Shown: positions 62,350 to 64,000 of the stretch, piece by piece
How positions within the stretch are numbered: position 1 is the first letter of the stretch
How the letters are laid out: the number at the start of each line of letters is the position of its first letter
Source of the DNA: Aliarcobacter sp.
Lineage (GTDB): Bacteria; Campylobacterota; Campylobacteria; Campylobacterales; Arcobacteraceae
Direction: 5' to 3'
Length of the DNA stretch: 64,000 bases
Assembly: GCA_028689025.1 (NCBI GenBank)
Contig: JAQTXA010000010.1
Span: forward strand, 1 to 64,000
Made by a program: the position numbers and the translations under genes
Notes under the pieces: model-generated
Database searches by the model: none
What the model saw: only the letters and a program-made list of their open reading frames with translations
Told to the model about the DNA's origin: nothing

Positions 62350-63189
62350 CTATTTAACTCTAATACCATCTTCTTCAAGGATAATTTTATCCTCACTTAT
62401 TAGTTTTGTCAATGAAGCTTTGAAAGCTTTTTTACTAAGTCCAAATACTTTGTTTATATCTTCAGCTTCACTTTTATATGTGAAATTTAATTTCCCACCA
62501 TTTTGAACCAATACATCAAAAACTTTATCTCCTGATGCTTTTTCGCCAATTTTTTGAAGTGAAATATCTATTTTATTATCATCTCTTACATTTTTTACAT
62601 AAGCTCTTTTTTTATCACCGATTTTTAGATTTTCAAAAATTTCTGTGTGGTAAATCATTCCATCATAAGAGTTATTTACTATAACTTTATATCCAAGAGG
62701 TGTTTTAGAATAAAGTATAATTTCAACCTCAGCATTTTTTTCTAAATCTTTTATCTCTTTTAATAAATCATATTTTTCTGAAGCAATTAATCTATTTGTT
62801 CTCTCGTCAAGTTGAAGTTGTAAAACCTTTGTATTTCCAATTGAGTAAGTTCCCTTTTGTTTATTTTTAGGAACTAAGATATGTTTTGGTAATCCAATAT
62901 CAACAAAAGAGCCAAATTTCATAGAATCAACAATCTCTAAAGAAGCAAATTCATATAAATATACATAAGGTTTTAGCGTTGTTGCTACCAGTCTGTCTTC
63001 ACTGTCTGTATATATAAATACATCAAGAAAACTGCCTATTTCCATAGACTTTGTAACATAGGCATTTGGAAGTAGAACTTCTGTTTGGTCATCACTAATT
63101 AGATAGATTCCAGGTTCGCTAACTCTATTAACTGCAAGAGTATTTAACTCGCCCACATAGATGTGTTCGTTTATTTGTTTTTCATTCAT
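62350..63189 (-). CDS. CvfB-like S1-domain RNA-binding protein
   Basis: A 279-residue cytosolic protein built of S1-like OB folds: SMKFGSFVDIGLPKHILVP and YHTEIFENLKIGDKKRAYVKNVRDDNKIDISLQ are S1-type segments. The C-terminal winged helix (VFGLSKKAFKASLTKLISED) completes the CvfB plan. CvfB proteins affect virulence gene expression in Gram-positive bacteria. The role in this organism is unknown. Confidence 0.82.
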   Translation of the reverse strand: MNEKQINEHIYVGELNTLAVNRVSEPGIYLISDDQTEVLLPNAYVTKSMEIGSFLDVFIYTDSEDRLVATTLKPYVYLYEFASLEIVDSMKFGSFVDIGLPKHILVPKNKQKGTYSIGNTKVLQLQLDERTNRLIASEKYDLLKEIKDLEKNAEVEIILYSKTPLGYKVIVNNSYDGMIYHTEIFENLKIGDKKRAYVKNVRDDNKIDISLQKIGEKASGDKVFDVLVQNGGKLNFTYKSEAEDINKVFGLSKKAFKASLTKLISEDKIILEEDGIRVK

Positions 63190-63288
63190 TTAGGTTTTTC
63201 CGTTTCTTTTTTTATGTTTGATAGTTGATTATAGCCAAATAATCCTTTTTAGCTATGTTCATCCCCTTTTTCTCTATATTGAAAATGA

Positions 63289-64000
63289 TTAAACTTTTTT
63301 AACTATTCTAATATGAGAAGGTGGTATTAAAGAAGGTTTTGATAATAATGCAGTACTCCATACTCCTGCGTCTACAGTTGTTGGTGCTATGATACTTATT
63401 TGTTGAAAGTTATTTTCTTCTTTTACGATTATATGAGAAATTTTCTTATTATTTATCTCTTTATATCTTTTTGAGTGTCCTGAGGAACAAAGTGAATTAT
63501 TATCCATTTGTACTGTTTCAATATTTAGATTCTCATTATGTGGATCTTCTATTCCTATATTCCATTTTTCTCCACTGTTATTTCCAATTGCAGCTAAATC
63601 TCCTCCAAAATTAACTAAAGCAGAGTTGATTTTATAATCTTTTAGTATTGCAATTGATATATCTACTGCATACTCTTTTACCAGTCCACCAAAATCTATT
63701 TTTGTATTATCATGGGAAAATATTAATTGATTTTCTTCTAGTTTAATTGTGCCATCAAGGGTAACATCAAAAGCACCTAATGTTTTTTTGTAATAAAAAA
63801 GAGCAAGTTTCACCAAAGAAGTAAATTCATCATCTAATAAAACACTATTAGTTGTTCTATGATTTATTTTATAAAGTTCAGAATTTTCTAAAAAGAAGCC
63901 ATATTTTTGCTCTAAACGTTTTGCTTCTAGTGAAATAATATGAGCTATATATTGTGCATAAACTTCATTTTCTGCATCAATATGTAGCTCACAAAGTGTT
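63289..64000 (-). CDS. apbE: ApbE FAD:protein FMN transferase, N-terminus beyond window
   Basis: Attaches FMN covalently to threonine of Na+-pumping or other periplasmic flavoproteins. The frame stays open to the right edge, so only the C-terminal 236 or so residues are seen. Diagnostic segments are RLEQKYGFFLENSELYKIN, KIDFGGLVKEYAVD, SALVNFGGDLAAIG, WNIGIEDPH, LCSSGHSKRY and APTTVDAGVWSTALL. A TTG in the middle is not a start, since homology clearly extends upstream of it. Confidence 0.88.
   Translation of the reverse strand, partial: TLCELHIDAENEVYAQYIAHIISLEAKRLEQKYGFFLENSELYKINHRTTNSVLLDDEFTSLVKLALFYYKKTLGAFDVTLDGTIKLEENQLIFSHDNTKIDFGGLVKEYAVDISIAILKDYKINSALVNFGGDLAAIGNNSGEKWNIGIEDPHNENLNIETVQMDNNSLCSSGHSKRYKEINNKKISHIIVKEENNFQQISIIAPTTVDAGVWSTALLSKPSLIPPSHIRIVKKV

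Noticed and set aside
63289-63816. Complete apbE starting at the TTG 63816
   Set aside because: The frame remains open to the window edge and the upstream residues match ApbE, so the gene is cut by the window and this TTG is internal.
1-64000. CRISPR array, tRNA, rRNA, tmRNA or prophage
   Set aside because: I found no regularly spaced repeats, no cloverleaf with a CCA-type end, no rRNA-like conserved sequence and no phage structural genes. Without a covariance search a very divergent RNA could be missed.

Overview
The window looks like chromosomal DNA of an Arcobacter-type member of the Campylobacterota. The evidence is very low G+C, dense operons, a proC-pseudopilin junction like proC-ctsT of Campylobacter jejuni, a periplasmic sox cluster, and many c-di-GMP-related proteins. 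The genus is an inference. I see no rRNA, tRNA, CRISPR array, prophage or transposase.

Layout. 1-3078: suf iron-sulfur assembly operon (sufC end, sufD, sufS, sufE, sufT-like). 3210-6568: a two-gene accessory insert on the minus strand, an Mrr-type nuclease/STAND ATPase and a Fic protein, probably defence related. 6807-11883: a biotin carboxylase, a small membrane protein, a GAF-PAS-GGDEF-EAL protein, and a FecR/OmpA pair. 11928-20963: transporter, SelO, methyltransferase, phosphatase, zinc-ribbon proteins, rhomboid protease, Lon and BamD. 21159-24375: a TPR-like unknown, proC, three overlapping pseudopilin genes (candidate competence system) and RdgB. 24451-33967: MFS transporter, a LapG/LapD pair, a lone RND permease, a lipoprotein, FKBP and small proteins. 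33968-34688: a gene-free stretch with two diverged copies of a structured element in inverted orientation plus a REP-like palindrome. 34689-43419: valS, a rhodanese, a degenerate HD-GYP protein, hydrolases and others. 43421-51926: sulfur oxidation genes on the minus strand (soxC, D, X, Y, Z, A, an unknown, a rhodanese, soxB, a cytochrome-thioredoxin protein). 51927-52586: a 660-bp palindrome-rich gap upstream of sox. 52587-64000: UvrD-type helicase, a second EAL protein, di-haem peroxidase, MsrPQ, NnrS, a Sel1 protein, Tpx, a CvfB-like protein and a cut apbE.

Together the genes suggest a respiratory, sulfur-oxidising, surface-attaching bacterium. SoxXA, SoxYZ, SoxB and SoxCD form a complete thiosulfate-oxidising set, and MsrPQ, di-haem peroxidase and Tpx handle oxidants. 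Three proteins carry degenerate GGDEF domains and a fourth has a degenerate HD-GYP domain, so visible c-di-GMP functions here are degradation or sensing rather than synthesis. The least explained items are the inverted element pair near 34.3 kb, the AUA-initiated zinc-ribbon gene at 16.6 kb, the STAND/Fic pair, and the unknown secreted protein inside the sox cluster.
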